A DNA stretch of 64,000 nucleotides from Luteimonas fraxinea (GTDB lineage Bacteria > Pseudomonadota > Gammaproteobacteria > Xanthomonadales > Xanthomonadaceae). How positions within the stretch are numbered: position 1 is the first letter of the stretch; the number at the start of each line of letters is the position of its first letter. This document shows positions 45,180 through 55,070 of this stretch, in pieces. The position numbers and the translations under genes are program-made. The notes beneath the pieces were generated by a model. The model was not told the DNA's origin and ran no database searches. It saw only the letters and a program-made list of their open reading frames with translations. The DNA lies in the NCBI RefSeq assembly GCF_021233355.1, contig NZ_CP089507.1, forward strand, positions 1,798,001-1,862,000, given 5' to 3'.

Positions 45180-45686
45180 TCAGGACCACATCCCGCCCAA
45201 CTGGTTGATCGTGCCCAGCGCCAATCCCTGCGTCGGCGACGTCGGCGCTTCCGATACGCAGGCGCCCAGACCTTGCGACGCCTGCATGCCGTCGAGCGCA
45301 CTGCGCGCGGACGCCGCGGCTTCGGTCGCTGCCTGCGCATAGCTCGCCGCGAAACCCGCCATCGCTTCGGTTGCCGGCGTCGGATTGTTCGCCGCGATGT
45401 CGGCCAATGCCGCAGCCGATTCGACGGCTTCAGCAGCCGCCGCTTCCGCACGGTTCGTCGAAGCTTCGGCGGTGCAGGTGTCGCCCGCAGCGGCGGCGGC
45501 CTTGCCGGTCTCGGCTGCGGACACGGCTTCGTTGGAAGCGCTGGCGGTGGCGTCCAGACCGTGCTCGGCGGCGGCTTCAGCCGCAGCGCCGCGCGCGTCG
45601 TTGGCGCCGTTCGAAGAGTCGGCGCCCGAGACGCCCGATGCGTTGTCGCTCATATGCTGCGGTCCATGTGCAATGGGGAAGTTCAT
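45180..45686 (-). CDS. Ala/Glu-rich low-complexity protein, unknown
   Basis: 168 residues, very rich in Ala, Ser and Glu with repeated AAAAEAVESAAA-like helices and three cysteines. No signal or membrane segment. ATG at 45686 (MNFPIAHG) is chosen for the GGAG just upstream; an in-frame ATG at 45653 is possible. No family recognised. Confidence 0.6.
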   Translation of the reverse strand: MNFPIAHGPQHMSDNASGVSGADSSNGANDARGAAAEAAAEHGLDATASASNEAVSAAETGKAAAAAGDTCTAEASTNRAEAAAAEAVESAAALADIAANNPTPATEAMAGFAASYAQAATEAAASARSALDGMQASQGLGACVSEAPTSPTQGLALGTINQLGGMWS

Positions 45687-45744
45687 TTTCTCCACAGCAC
45701 TGGACGTCCGGACCTCGGGTCGACCCGAGGTACAGCGCGTGTGT

Positions 45745-46974
45745 TCAGCGATCGTGCGGCGTGCGGCTGCCGTCAGTTCTGCCGCCCACACGTCGCTCGA
45801 TCCACGCCACCGCCGTCGCACAGCCGTCTTCAGACTGCATCGCGGCACCGAGTGAAGCTGCTCGCGCGCGGGTATCGGAACGCTCGGCGAATGCGATTGC
45901 GGCGCGCAGCCCGGACGCGGACGGAAGCCGGCCCGACAGCACGCGATCGGCGATGCCCAGCGCGCGCAGACGGCCCGCCCAGAACGGCTGGTCGCCGGCG
46001 AACGGAAGGATCACCGACGGAATCCCGGCGCGGCATGCGGAGTGCGTGGTGCCCGAGCCGCCGTGGTGGATCGCCAGCGCGCAGCGCGGCAGCAGCCAGT
46101 CGTGCGGGACGCTGCCGATGACGTGGATGTTCGCGGGAAGACCGGTGGTGTCGATGCCGCTCCAGCCGGGATTGAACAGCACGCGCCGATCGCCGACGGC
46201 CGCAAGCAGCGCGCCACGCACGCGCGGCGCATCGAAGCCGCTCATGCTGCCGAAGCCGGCATAGACCGGCGGCGGTCCGGACTCGATCCAGTCGAGAAGC
46301 CCTTCCGGCGGCGTCCAGTCTGTCGTCGGCGGCACCCACTGCCCGCAGGCGATCGCGTCGTCCGGCCAGTCGTCAATGTCCGGCAGCAGCGCCGGCGACA
46401 CGCCATAGAGCACCGGGTGCGCGGTCCACAGCGCCGTGCGCGGCGGCACACCGATCGCCACACGGCCGCGATTCGTCGTCGCGCGGAACGTGCGCCAGAC
46501 CATGTGGTTCACGAACGCGTGCGAGCTGCGGTTGAGCACGCGCGGCAGACGCAGCGGCGACAGCGGCGAGGTGAACGCAGCGGTCGGACTGATCGGAATC
46601 ATCATCGCGCCGATCGCCGGCACGCCCAGCGCCTCGGCCACCGACAGGCCGACGAACGCGGTGAGGCCGGACACGATCACTGCATCGCAGCCCGCGCCGA
46701 GTGCCATCGCCTGCTGCATCCATTCGGGCGTTCGCGCCTCGACGATGCGGATCAGCGCGCGTTCGATCTGGCGCATCGCCCGCATTCGCGACAGCGTGCC
46801 GCGGATGTCGCCGGCCAATGCAGTCGCCGGCACGCCGAGCGCGCGGGCACTGTCAAGCGTGTCGGCATCGCCGAGCAGATGCACCGAATGCCCGGCGCGC
46901 ATCAACGCGCAACCAAGCGCGGCGAGCGGTCGCGCGTCGCCCTCGGTGCCATAGGTGATGATCAGCAGGCGCAT
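45745..46974 (-). CDS. UGT/MurG-like glycosyltransferase
   Basis: 409 residues with the two-domain GT1 fold. N-terminal RLLIITYGTEGDARPLAALG with sugar-acceptor motifs, and C-terminal donor site HHGGSGTTHSACRAGIPSVILPFAGDQPFWA. Related to antibiotic and sterol glycosyltransferases. Acceptor and sugar are unknown. Opposite to the DUF3800 gene. Confidence 0.9.
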   Translation of the reverse strand: MRLLIITYGTEGDARPLAALGCALMRAGHSVHLLGDADTLDSARALGVPATALAGDIRGTLSRMRAMRQIERALIRIVEARTPEWMQQAMALGAGCDAVIVSGLTAFVGLSVAEALGVPAIGAMMIPISPTAAFTSPLSPLRLPRVLNRSSHAFVNHMVWRTFRATTNRGRVAIGVPPRTALWTAHPVLYGVSPALLPDIDDWPDDAIACGQWVPPTTDWTPPEGLLDWIESGPPPVYAGFGSMSGFDAPRVRGALLAAVGDRRVLFNPGWSGIDTTGLPANIHVIGSVPHDWLLPRCALAIHHGGSGTTHSACRAGIPSVILPFAGDQPFWAGRLRALGIADRVLSGRLPSASGLRAAIAFAERSDTRARAASLGAAMQSEDGCATAVAWIERRVGGRTDGSRTPHDR

Positions 46975-47054
46975 GCGCGATACTTTCTCTCGTAGACATC
47001 CTGGATTACGCTGGATCGCGCTCTCCGAGCTGCATCGTTACCCAGGAGCTGCAT

Positions 47055-47933
47055 GTGGCCGGAACCAATGACGATCAACCTAAAGATGGGCAGCTTTCAC
47101 TGCAACTTCCTGACCATGTAGAAGAAGCGGCTTCCACGCCGCGTTTGTCTGCTCAGGTACAGCAGTTTGGGAGTTACATCGTGTATGTGGACGAAAGTGG
47201 CGATCACGGGCTTGCTTCGGTGGACGCCCAGTATCCCGTCTTCGTGCTGTCGTTCTGCGTGTTTCACAAAGGGCATTACACGGAGAAGGTTGTCACGGCG
47301 ATCGAACGCTTCAAGTTTCGGCACTTCGGTCATGACTCTATCGTTCTGCATGAGCACGAGATCAGAAAAGAAACCGGCGCTTTCAAATTCAATGATCGCG
47401 CTCACAAGCATGCGTTTCTCGACGAACTCACCGGCATTATCGAAGAGAGTCGTTTTATTCTGATCAGCTGTGTCATCGACAAACGCAGATTGCGTGAACG
47501 TCAACAGGCTGACAGCAATCCCTACCACCTCGCACTAGGCTTCTGTCTGGAGACTCTCCACGAATTGATGACGGAGAAAGGACAGCAGGATTTCCCGACA
47601 CACGTCGTCGTGGAATGCAGAGGATCAAAAGAGGATCGCGATCTAGAACTCGAGTTCCGTCGCATCTGCGATGGCGAAAACCGATGGAGCCGTCGTCTCC
47701 CATTCCGGATCATCATGGCCGACAAGAAGACCAACTCGTCCGGCCTACAGCTCGCGGATCTTGTCGCCAGGCCGATCGGCCTCTCCACCCTACGCCCGGG
47801 CCAGGAGAATCGCGCCTTCGACGTGCTCAAACATAAATTCTTCTGCCGTGGAGGACGAAAACGCACGGGCAGCGACTATGAAGGCTGGGGACTTAAAATT
47901 TATCCGAGCCCAGAAAGCGAAAGGCCCCGGTGA
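47055..47933 (+). CDS. DUF3800 protein
   Basis: 292 residues. The family motif YVDESGD is at about 44-50 and the conserved GLQLADLVARPIG near 230. DUF3800 proteins have a predicted RNase H-like fold and are common in mobile and defence islands; the activity is unknown. Start is the GTG at 47055 with AGGAG 6 bp upstream. Codon use and GC are lower than in the neighbours, suggesting transfer. A hairpin overlaps the stop codon. Confidence 0.85.
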   Translation: MAGTNDDQPKDGQLSLQLPDHVEEAASTPRLSAQVQQFGSYIVYVDESGDHGLASVDAQYPVFVLSFCVFHKGHYTEKVVTAIERFKFRHFGHDSIVLHEHEIRKETGAFKFNDRAHKHAFLDELTGIIEESRFILISCVIDKRRLRERQQADSNPYHLALGFCLETLHELMTEKGQQDFPTHVVVECRGSKEDRDLELEFRRICDGENRWSRRLPFRIIMADKKTNSSGLQLADLVARPIGLSTLRPGQENRAFDVLKHKFFCRGGRKRTGSDYEGWGLKIYPSPESERPR

Positions 47934-47984
47934 ACTCACCGAGGCCCAGCGCCGACCGGGAACCCCCAGTCCACTTGACTGGGG
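47925..47984. terminator. Two hairpins at the DUF3800 3' end
   Basis: The first (cggtga ac tcaccg, 47928-47941) spans the stop codon. The second (ccccagtc cactt gactgggg, 47964-47984) is a perfect 8-bp stem. Neither has a T run. They may protect or end the transcript. The remaining gap to 48066 is AT-richer and non-coding. Confidence 0.4.
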
Positions 47985-48066
47985 AGTCTAGAAGTCCGTC
48001 AGTCGTTCTTGCAAGCACAAATCCGACATTCCTCAGATTCTCATGATCTCGTGAGAAATATCGATA

Positions 48067-49449
48067 TCAAAGCGGCTGCACGCGGAAGCGGCGGCCCTTG
48101 ATCTTGCCGTCGCGCAGATGATTGACCGCCTGCTGCACCTTGCCGCGCGCGATGGCGACGTAGCTGCGCGTGGCGAAGACATCGATCTTGCCGATCGCGT
48201 CCTTGTGCAGGCCGGCCTCGCCGGTCAGCGCGCCGACGATGTCGCCTGGGCGCAGCTTGTCGGTGCGACCGGCATCGATGCGCAACGTGACCATCGGCGC
48301 GGCCGGCACATCGCTGCCCTTGCCACTGAGCGGCAACAGCTTTTCCCAGCGCAGCGGCGCGCCGAATTGTCCTTCGACGAGCGCGGTGCGCGGCAGTTCG
48401 CGCGGCGTGACCAGACTCAGCGCCAGCCCAGAACGACCTGCGCGACCGGTGCGGCCGATGCGGTGCACATAAGTGTCGGCGTCATGCGGCAGCTCGTAGT
48501 TCACCACCGCGCCGATGTCCTCGACATCGAGCCCGCGCGCGGCGACATCGCTGGCCACCAGCACATTGCAGCTGCGGTTCGCGAATCGCACCAGCACCTC
48601 GTCGCGGTCGCGCTGTTCCATGTCGCCGTGCAGGGCGAGTGCATCGAAGCCGTAGTGCGCGAGCGAGCCGGCGACCTCGTTGACGTCGGCGCGGGTGTTG
48701 CAGAACACCACCGCCGATTCCGGGCGATGGCGCAGCAGCAGCGCGGCCAGCTGCGGTGCGCGGCGCGACGGTTCGACCTCGTGGAAGATCTGCTCGATCT
48801 TCGGCGCCGGCGCGTCACCTTCGACGCCGATCTGCACCGGCTCGCGCAGCATCGCGGTGCCGAGATCGCGGATGCCGTCCGGGAACGTGGCCGAGAACAG
48901 CAGGCCCTGCCGCGTCGGCGGCACGCGCTTGACGATGTCGCGGATCGACTCTTCGAAGCCCATGTCGAGCATGCGGTCGGCTTCGTCGAGCACCAGCGTG
49001 CGCACGTGACGCAGGTGCAGCGCCTTCTTCTTCGCCAGTTCCTGGATGCGCCCCGGCGTACCGACGACGACATGCGGCGGATGCGTCAGCGAGGCCAGCT
49101 GCGGGCCGAGCGGAATGCCGCCGCACAGCAGCGAGAGCTTCAGGTTCGGAATGCCGAGCGCGAGCTTGCGCAGTTGCTTGCCGACCTGGTCTGCGAGTTC
49201 GCGTGTCGGGCACAGCACCAGCGCCTGGGTCTCGATCAGGCCGGTGTCGATCTTCTGCAGCAGGCCGAGCCCGAACGCCGCGGTCTTGCCGCTGCCGGTC
49301 GGCGCCTGCGCGATGACATCGCGGCCTTCGAGGATCGGCGGCAGCGATTCGGCCTGGATCGGGGTCATCGACGTGTAGCCGAGGGCATCGACGCCCTGCA
49401 ACAGGGCGGGCGCGAGCGCGAGTGCGGAGAACGGGAGAGGCGTGGTCAT
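48067..49449 (-). CDS. dbpA: DbpA-type DEAD-box RNA helicase
   Basis: 460 residues. Q motif TPIQ (29-32), Walker A APTGSGKT (49-56), DEAD (155-158), SAT (186-188), and helicase motif HRIGRTGRAGRSG. The C-terminal 75 residues (GKIDVFATRSYVAIARGKVQQAVN) form the DbpA RNA-binding domain, which recognises 23S rRNA helix 92 and directs the helicase to ribosome assembly. Confidence 0.95.
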   Translation of the reverse strand: MTTPLPFSALALAPALLQGVDALGYTSMTPIQAESLPPILEGRDVIAQAPTGSGKTAAFGLGLLQKIDTGLIETQALVLCPTRELADQVGKQLRKLALGIPNLKLSLLCGGIPLGPQLASLTHPPHVVVGTPGRIQELAKKKALHLRHVRTLVLDEADRMLDMGFEESIRDIVKRVPPTRQGLLFSATFPDGIRDLGTAMLREPVQIGVEGDAPAPKIEQIFHEVEPSRRAPQLAALLLRHRPESAVVFCNTRADVNEVAGSLAHYGFDALALHGDMEQRDRDEVLVRFANRSCNVLVASDVAARGLDVEDIGAVVNYELPHDADTYVHRIGRTGRAGRSGLALSLVTPRELPRTALVEGQFGAPLRWEKLLPLSGKGSDVPAAPMVTLRIDAGRTDKLRPGDIVGALTGEAGLHKDAIGKIDVFATRSYVAIARGKVQQAVNHLRDGKIKGRRFRVQPL

Positions 49450-49570
49450 GCGTACATGATCGCAGGAGTGGGGGTGGGAGCGGCGGAACGGGCTTGTGAA
49501 CGAGCGGGTAGCGACGCTTCTCCCCCTCGTGCATCCGCCTCGCGTCATGCTTCAGCGCGCGGCCACTGAG

Positions 49571-49695
49571 CACCTCTCCCTCCGGGAGAGGTCGGCGCGC
49601 GAAGCGCGTCGGGTGAGGGTTGGGGCACTAAACGGAAGTGTTGAAAAGCACCCTCATCCGCCCTTCGGGCACCTTCCCCCAGAGGGGGAAGGGTC
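49571..49695. repeat. BIME-like pair of extragenic palindromic repeats
   Basis: Two hairpin units, cacctctccctccgggagagg... (49571-49626) and caccctcatccgcccttcggg...ccagagggggaaggg (49649-49695), stand in inverted orientation. They occupy most of the 318-bp gap between dbpA and the YgiC homologue. Confidence 0.7.
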
Positions 49696-49767
49696 AAAGC
49701 GCATTTCCTTGACCTCGAAGGTCGGCTTGAGGCGACACGCAGCGCAAACGAGTGTTTCTATCCCGCC

Positions 49768-50949
49768 TCAGGCGTAGAACGTCGCCGGTGCATCCGCCTC
49801 GACGATCGCGTGCGGCACGAAGCGTGCACTGTCGCGGGTGATCGGCGAATCGTCTTCGCGGATGCCGATGCCGCACGCGTGATCGCCGACGATCCAGCTG
49901 CCGACCATCGGGTAGTGTCCATCGAACGCCGGCAGCGGATGCGCGGCTTGGCGGATGCTCGGGCCGGCGTAAGGACCATCGCTGTGCAGGCGCTGGCCGT
50001 CGGCGAGATGCAGTTCGATGTTCGCGCCTTCGCGCGAGTGCAGCGGTTTGCGTACCCAGCCGGCGGGCAGGTCGCCGCCGGTGTCGAACTCGGCCGCGAG
50101 CAGATTCGGATGCCCGCGATGCCGCTCCCACAGCAACGGCAGCAGACCTTTGTTGCTCAGCACGGCCTTCCACGGCGGTTCGATCAGACGCAGGCCGGAT
50201 TTGGGCAGCGCGCGGCCGAAGTCGTCGTTGAACAGGTCTTCGAGCGGATACAGCTTGAACAGCGAACCGATCACCGTGTTGTCGAGATCGGTGTAGCGGC
50301 CGTCTTCGGACAGGCCAATGTCTTCGAGCGCGATCGCCGCGCCGTGCAGGCCGGCCTGCGATGCGCAGTCGCGCAGGTAGGCGATCGTGCCCTGGTCTTC
50401 TTCGGATTCGCGCACGGCGGCGAACAGCAGCGGCGGCGGCAGGCTTGAGGCGAGTTCGGCGAAGCGGTCGACCAACGCCTCGTGGATCGAATTGAACTGG
50501 TCGGCGTCGCGCGGCAGGCGGCCGCTGGCGCGCTGGTCCTCGAGCCACTGCCACTGGAAGAACGCGGCCTCGAACAGCGAGGTCGGCGTGTCGTAATTGA
50601 GTTCGTAGAGCTTGGCCGGCCCATTCCCGTCGTAGGCGAAATCCAGGCGGCCGTAGAGATGCGGTTCGCGCTTGCGCCAGCTCTCGGCGATCCAGTCGCG
50701 GAAAGCCTCCGGAATCGCGAGGCGCTGCATCAGCGCATCGCTCTCGACGATCTCGTCGACCAGGCCCATCGCCATCTGGTGGACTTCGACGCTGGGGTCT
50801 TCGAGGTCGTGCTCGATCTGCGCCATCGAGAACGCATAGTACGCGCGCTCATCCCAGTAGCGGGCGCCGTCGATGGTGTGGAACCGGAAGCCGCACTCGG
50901 CGGCCTGCGCCTGCCAGTCGCCGCGTTCGACAATTCCGATGCGCCGCAC
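49768..50949 (-). CDS. ygiC: YgiC-like glutathionylspermidine synthase family protein
   Basis: 393 residues of the ATP-grasp glutathionylspermidine-synthase C-terminal domain (GARYWDERAYYAFS, YNYDT-like YELNYDTPTSLFEA, AGWVRKPLHSREGANI). Only the ligase domain is present, as in YgiC of E. coli, whose substrate is uncertain. Starts at GTG 50949, immediately after the ygiB homologue stop, so it is translationally coupled. Confidence 0.88.
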   Translation of the reverse strand: MRRIGIVERGDWQAQAAECGFRFHTIDGARYWDERAYYAFSMAQIEHDLEDPSVEVHQMAMGLVDEIVESDALMQRLAIPEAFRDWIAESWRKREPHLYGRLDFAYDGNGPAKLYELNYDTPTSLFEAAFFQWQWLEDQRASGRLPRDADQFNSIHEALVDRFAELASSLPPPLLFAAVRESEEDQGTIAYLRDCASQAGLHGAAIALEDIGLSEDGRYTDLDNTVIGSLFKLYPLEDLFNDDFGRALPKSGLRLIEPPWKAVLSNKGLLPLLWERHRGHPNLLAAEFDTGGDLPAGWVRKPLHSREGANIELHLADGQRLHSDGPYAGPSIRQAAHPLPAFDGHYPMVGSWIVGDHACGIGIREDDSPITRDSARFVPHAIVEADAPATFYA

Positions 50950-50950
50950 C

Positions 50951-51511
50951 TCAGCCGCCGGTGCTGCGACCGTTGGCCGAGCGACCGAAGCCGCCGCGAT
51001 TCGCGGTGACCGCACGGTCCGGCGTCGCCGACACCGGCGCCATGCCGGCGCGGCCGGCGCCCGGCGCGCCGTTCGGGCGCAGCCAGCCCTGGCGGTTGTC
51101 GCGGAACGCGGGCGAGGCCTGCGGCGTCTGCTGGGCGAGACCGGCGCGGTTGCCGCCCATCATCTGCGACAGGAAGAAGCCCGCCATCAGCGGACCGATG
51201 AAGGAATGACCGGTCGAGGTCTTCTGCTCGACGCATTCCTCGGCCGGGAACTCGGCTTCGCACGCGGCGCGGCTGCTGTACTGCGGCGCGGTGTCGGCAG
51301 ACTGCAGCTTGGCCTGCTCGAACGCGATGCGGCAGGTGGCCGTGTCGCCGACCGCCTGCGCGCAGGTTTCGACCGAGGTGTAGAGGCCGTCCTGCACTTC
51401 CACGGGCGCGGTGCGCTGGCAGGCCGTGAACAACAATGGCGCGGTGCCCATCAACAGCAGGGCCGTCGTCTTCGAACGCTTGATGCGTCGCGTGCCAGTG
51501 GCGTCCGTCAT
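50951..51511 (-). CDS. ygiB: DUF1190 (YgiB-like) lipoprotein
   Basis: 186 residues. A signal segment with LFTAC lipobox near residue 31, then the DUF1190 domain (SVETCAQAVGDTATCRIAFEQAK, YSSRAACEAEFPAEEC). Four conserved cysteines. The C-terminus is low-complexity, Gly/Asn/Arg-rich. Same ygiB-ygiC order as in E. coli. Confidence 0.88.
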   Translation of the reverse strand: MTDATGTRRIKRSKTTALLLMGTAPLLFTACQRTAPVEVQDGLYTSVETCAQAVGDTATCRIAFEQAKLQSADTAPQYSSRAACEAEFPAEECVEQKTSTGHSFIGPLMAGFFLSQMMGGNRAGLAQQTPQASPAFRDNRQGWLRPNGAPGAGRAGMAPVSATPDRAVTANRGGFGRSANGRSTGG

Positions 51512-51620
51512 GTCCTGCTCCGTGTGTTGCGTGTGTCCGGCCGGACATGATGCCCGTCGCAGGTCGCGCGGCAAAGCGCGACGCCTACACTGGCGTTCAG
51601 TCCCGTTGCCCGGAATGCCG

Positions 51621-53024
51621 ATGCGTCTCGCCCTGTTGCTGCCGCTGCTGCTCATCACCACGTCCGCCGCCGCGCAGACGACGGCCGAACGCGAACGCGC
51701 GACCCACGCACGCGCGATCGCCGCCGGCTACAAGGCGCTGACGCTGTGCAGCGTGCAGTTCAATGCCGGGCGCACGCCGGCACAGGCGCAGGCGCTGGAG
51801 TTCGTCGGCATCTATCCCGATTACCAGGCTGACGTGCTGGCGCTGGACGCGGAGGTCGATGCCGACGCGCACACGGTGTCCGTCGCGTTCGACGACGCGC
51901 TGCCGCCGCGCATCGCCGCGTGGCGTCCGAATCTCGGCTGCGCGCAGCTGCCGATCGGCGCGGGTGTCGATGCGATCGCCACGTTGCCGCGCTTCGATAC
52001 CGCGACACCGGATCTCGATGATCGGCCCTGGCCGCTCGGCGAACGCGACGCGACCGCAACGCCACGCGGCGACGCAGCCGCGCTCGAAGCTGCAGTTGCC
52101 GCCGCGTTCGACACGCCGAATTACGGCGAAGGCCATGCGACCACCGGCGTGCTGGTGCTGCAGGACGGGCGCATCGTCGCCGAGCGCTATCGCGACGGTT
52201 TCGGCCCACACACCGCGCAGCGCACCTGGTCGGTGGCCAAGAGTCTGGCCGGCGCGCTGATCGGGGTGGCGCAGGCGGCCGGCGAGCTCGATCCGTCGAA
52301 GCCAGCGCCGGTGCCCGAATGGCAGGCGAACGGCGATCCGCGCGCCGCGATCACCGTCGACCAGCTGCTGCGCATGTCCAGCGGCCTGCACAGCGACACC
52401 GCCGGCAACCGCACCGACGCGCTGTATTTCGGCGGCGTCACCGTGGCTGAGTCCGCGACCGGCTGGCCGCTGGCGCACCCGCCGGGCGCGCAGTTCCGCT
52501 ACGCCAACAACGACAGCGTGCTGGCCGTGCACGCGCTGCGTGCGGCGACCGGTGACGAGGCACGCGCGCTGTCGCGACCGTTCACCGACCTGTTCTGGCC
52601 GCTGGGCATGACCCGCACCGTGGCCGAGACCGACTGGCGCGGCGGCTTCGTGCTGTCGAGCCAGGTCTGGTCGACCGCGCGCGACCTCGCCCGCTTCGGC
52701 CTGCTGCTGCAGCAGGACGGCGTGTTCGACGGCCGGCGCCTGCTGCCCGAAGGCTGGGTGCGCGCGGCGACCACACCGTCCGGCCCCCAGCCCGAGGGCG
52801 ATCTCGGCTACGGCGCGACCCTGTGGCTGATGCAGCGCGCGCCTGGCGTGCCGGCCGATACCTTTGCCGCGATGGGCAACCGCGGGCAGTACGTGATCGT
52901 GGTGCCGTCGCGCGGCGTGGTGCTGGTGCGGCGGGGCGAGGACCCGACCGGCAAGCGCTTCGATCCGGCGACATTCACGGCGGCGGTGCTGGCCAGTCTC
53001 GATGCGGAAACGCCGCCGCGCTGA
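51621..53024 (+). CDS. Class C beta-lactamase-like serine hydrolase
   Basis: 467 residues. Signal peptide (LLPLLLITTSAAAQ) and an extra N-terminal domain to about 150. The hydrolase core has SVAK at 204-207 (Ser nucleophile and Lys) and YAN at 294-296; a Gly-rich NRGQY motif lies near the C-terminus. Resembles EstB/PBP4b-like esterases more than true resistance enzymes. ATG 51621 is preferred over 51615. Substrate unknown. Confidence 0.88.
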   Translation: MRLALLLPLLLITTSAAAQTTAERERATHARAIAAGYKALTLCSVQFNAGRTPAQAQALEFVGIYPDYQADVLALDAEVDADAHTVSVAFDDALPPRIAAWRPNLGCAQLPIGAGVDAIATLPRFDTATPDLDDRPWPLGERDATATPRGDAAALEAAVAAAFDTPNYGEGHATTGVLVLQDGRIVAERYRDGFGPHTAQRTWSVAKSLAGALIGVAQAAGELDPSKPAPVPEWQANGDPRAAITVDQLLRMSSGLHSDTAGNRTDALYFGGVTVAESATGWPLAHPPGAQFRYANNDSVLAVHALRAATGDEARALSRPFTDLFWPLGMTRTVAETDWRGGFVLSSQVWSTARDLARFGLLLQQDGVFDGRRLLPEGWVRAATTPSGPQPEGDLGYGATLWLMQRAPGVPADTFAAMGNRGQYVIVVPSRGVVLVRRGEDPTGKRFDPATFTAAVLASLDAETPPR

Positions 53025-53155
53025 ATCGCAGCTGGCGCGAACGGGCCACAACACGGGTGTTTCACCGGTATCAGACAGAAGCGGGTCTAGCGTCGCCCCC
53101 AGCAGCACGTCCTCCCATACGCCTTATCGGCGCTGGCGTGCTCGCGGGACCCGCC

Positions 53156-53530
53156 ATGACCAATGACCTCAACAACAGCGCCAATTCTCCAGACCAACGC
53201 ACGCCGGCCGATGCGGCCGCCGAGGGCCAGGACGCGCTCGAGGCCCAGTTCAAGGCCAGCCTGCCCCAGGCGCCGTATTACTCGGCCGGCCGGCACTGGA
53301 ACGATTACGCCCCGGCCTACCGGTTTGGTCGCGACAGCCGCCAGCGCCACGCCGGCAGCCGCTTCGATGAAGTGGAGCGTCAGCTCGAGAAGGAATGGAA
53401 GGGCGCACGCGACACCTCGCGTCTGGGCTGGATCGAGGCGCGCGGCGCAGTCGAGGACGCCTGGTCGATGTCGCCCGACGGCAGCGATGTCGATGTAGGT
53501 CTGGATTCGCCCGGCCCCAAGGTCGGCTGA
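53156..53530 (+). CDS. Hypothetical charged protein
   Basis: 124 residues, hydrophilic, with the block YYSAGRHWNDYAPAYRFG and a helical stretch (FDEVERQLEKEWKGARDTSRL). Such small proteins are annotated as hypothetical in xanthomonads and resemble the stress-induced, GlsB-linked class. No signal or membrane segment. 66 bp before folE. Confidence 0.75.
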   Translation: MTNDLNNSANSPDQRTPADAAAEGQDALEAQFKASLPQAPYYSAGRHWNDYAPAYRFGRDSRQRHAGSRFDEVERQLEKEWKGARDTSRLGWIEARGAVEDAWSMSPDGSDVDVGLDSPGPKVG

Positions 53531-53596
53531 CCCGTCCGTCGCCGATACGGTGAATGCGACGCGGTACCATGGCGCTCTTTGCCGCGGTGCCCGCCC

Positions 53597-54208
53597 ATGA
53601 CCCGTTCTTCTGATTCCGACGCCCGCCACGGCGTCAGCCGCGACGACGCCGAATCGGCGGTCCGTACCCTGCTGCGCTGGGCCGGCGAGGATCCGGCGCG
53701 CGAAGGCCTGCTCGACACCCCGCGCCGTGTCGCCGATGCCTACACCGAGTGGTTCAGCGGCTACGCGACCGATGCCGATGCCTACTTGGCGCGGACGTTC
53801 GAGGAAGTTGCCGGCTACGACGAGATGATCGTGCTGCGCGACATCGAGTACGAAAGCCATTGCGAACACCACATGGCGCCGATCATCGGCAAGGTCCACG
53901 TGGGCTATCTGCCGGCCGGCAAGGTCGTGGGCATCAGCAAGCTGGCGCGCGTGGTGGAGGCGTATGCCAAGCGCTTCCAGGTGCAGGAGAAGATGACGGC
54001 GCAGATCGCCGGCTGCATCCAGCGCACGCTGGCGCCGCTGGGCGTCGGCGTGGTGGTCGAAGGCGCGCACGAGTGCATGACCACCCGCGGCGTGCACAAG
54101 CGCGGCGTGAGCATGATCACCTCGACGATGCTCGGCAGCTTCCGCGAGGACGCGCGCACCCGCGCCGAGTTCCTGCGCTTCATCGAAGTCGGCGGCAGCC
54201 GCCGCTGA
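53597..54208 (+). CDS. folE: GTP cyclohydrolase I (FolE)
   Basis: 203 residues. First enzyme of folate biosynthesis, converting GTP to dihydroneopterin triphosphate. Zinc ligands Cys89, His91 (SHCEHHM) and Cys160 (HECMTTRG) are present, as are [14 protein letters not shown] and [17 protein letters not shown] further upstream (53579) is possible but adds only six codons. Confidence 0.96.
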   Translation: MTRSSDSDARHGVSRDDAESAVRTLLRWAGEDPAREGLLDTPRRVADAYTEWFSGYATDADAYLARTFEEVAGYDEMIVLRDIEYESHCEHHMAPIIGKVHVGYLPAGKVVGISKLARVVEAYAKRFQVQEKMTAQIAGCIQRTLAPLGVGVVVEGAHECMTTRGVHKRGVSMITSTMLGSFREDARTRAEFLRFIEVGGSRR

Positions 54209-54227
54209 GGTGGGTGTCCGCTGGCGC

Positions 54228-55019
54228 TCAGGCGCCAGCGAAGGTGTCCCAGCCCATCTTGGCGATGAGTACGACCACCAGGGTCACGAACAGTTTGCGG
54301 ATCACCGGCGTGCCACCACGCAGCGCGAGCCGGGTGCCGGCGAATGCGCCGGCCACGTTCGCCACCGCCATCGGCACGGCGAACGCCAGCAACACGTGGC
54401 CCGAGGGCACGAAGAACGACAGCGCGGCCAGATTGGTCGCGATGTTGACGATCTTCGACGCCGCGGTGGCGCGCAGGAAGTCGAGTCCGAAGAAACGGAT
54501 GAACAGAAAGATCAGGAAGCTGCCGGTGCCGGGGCCGAACAGGCCGTCGTAGAACCCGATCGCCGCGCCCATCAGCAACGCCAGCCCGAGTTCGCGACGG
54601 CCGACATCGCGCGGCCGGTGCAGCGCGCCGAAATCCTTCTTGACCAGGGTGTAGGCCAGCATCGCGACCAGCAGCGCGAGGATCAATGGCCGCACGGCGT
54701 CGCGCGGCAGCAGCGTCACCGCGGTGGCGCCGAGGAACGAGAACACGAACGCGGTCGCCGCGGCGAACAACACCGGCGCCCACGGAAAGCGCACGTTGCG
54801 CGCGTAGCGCCAACCGGCGGCAGCGGTGCCGAAGAACGAACTGAACTTGTTGGTGCCCAGCAGCGCCGCGGGCGTGTGCTGCGGCAGCGCGGTGAACAAC
54901 CCCGGCAACTGCACCAGACCGCCGCCGCCGACCGCGGCATCGACCAGCCCCGCCATGAAGGCGACGCAGACCAGCCAGATCAGTTCGGGAAACAGCGCGT
55001 CCACGCGAGCGGCCGACAT
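54228..55019 (-). CDS. TSUP (TauE/SafE) family permease
   Basis: 263 residues with about eight membrane helices. Family motifs are GLVDAAVGGGGLVQLP near the N-terminus, LLGTNKFSSFFGT and GFYDGLFGPGTGSFLI. Imports or exports small anions such as sulfite or sulfoacetate; the substrate is unknown. ATG 55019 is preferred over a TTG four codons upstream. Confidence 0.9.
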   Translation of the reverse strand: MSAARVDALFPELIWLVCVAFMAGLVDAAVGGGGLVQLPGLFTALPQHTPAALLGTNKFSSFFGTAAAGWRYARNVRFPWAPVLFAAATAFVFSFLGATAVTLLPRDAVRPLILALLVAMLAYTLVKKDFGALHRPRDVGRRELGLALLMGAAIGFYDGLFGPGTGSFLIFLFIRFFGLDFLRATAASKIVNIATNLAALSFFVPSGHVLLAFAVPMAVANVAGAFAGTRLALRGGTPVIRKLFVTLVVVLIAKMGWDTFAGA

Positions 55020-55070
55020 CGGGGGGCGCAAAGCATACGGCGTGAGCGGCGATTGCGGCTGCCCTGAAGT

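Noticed and set aside
48118..49569. A 483-codon plus-strand frame opposite dbpA
   Set aside because: Antisense shadow of the helicase; Arg/Gln-rich without domains.
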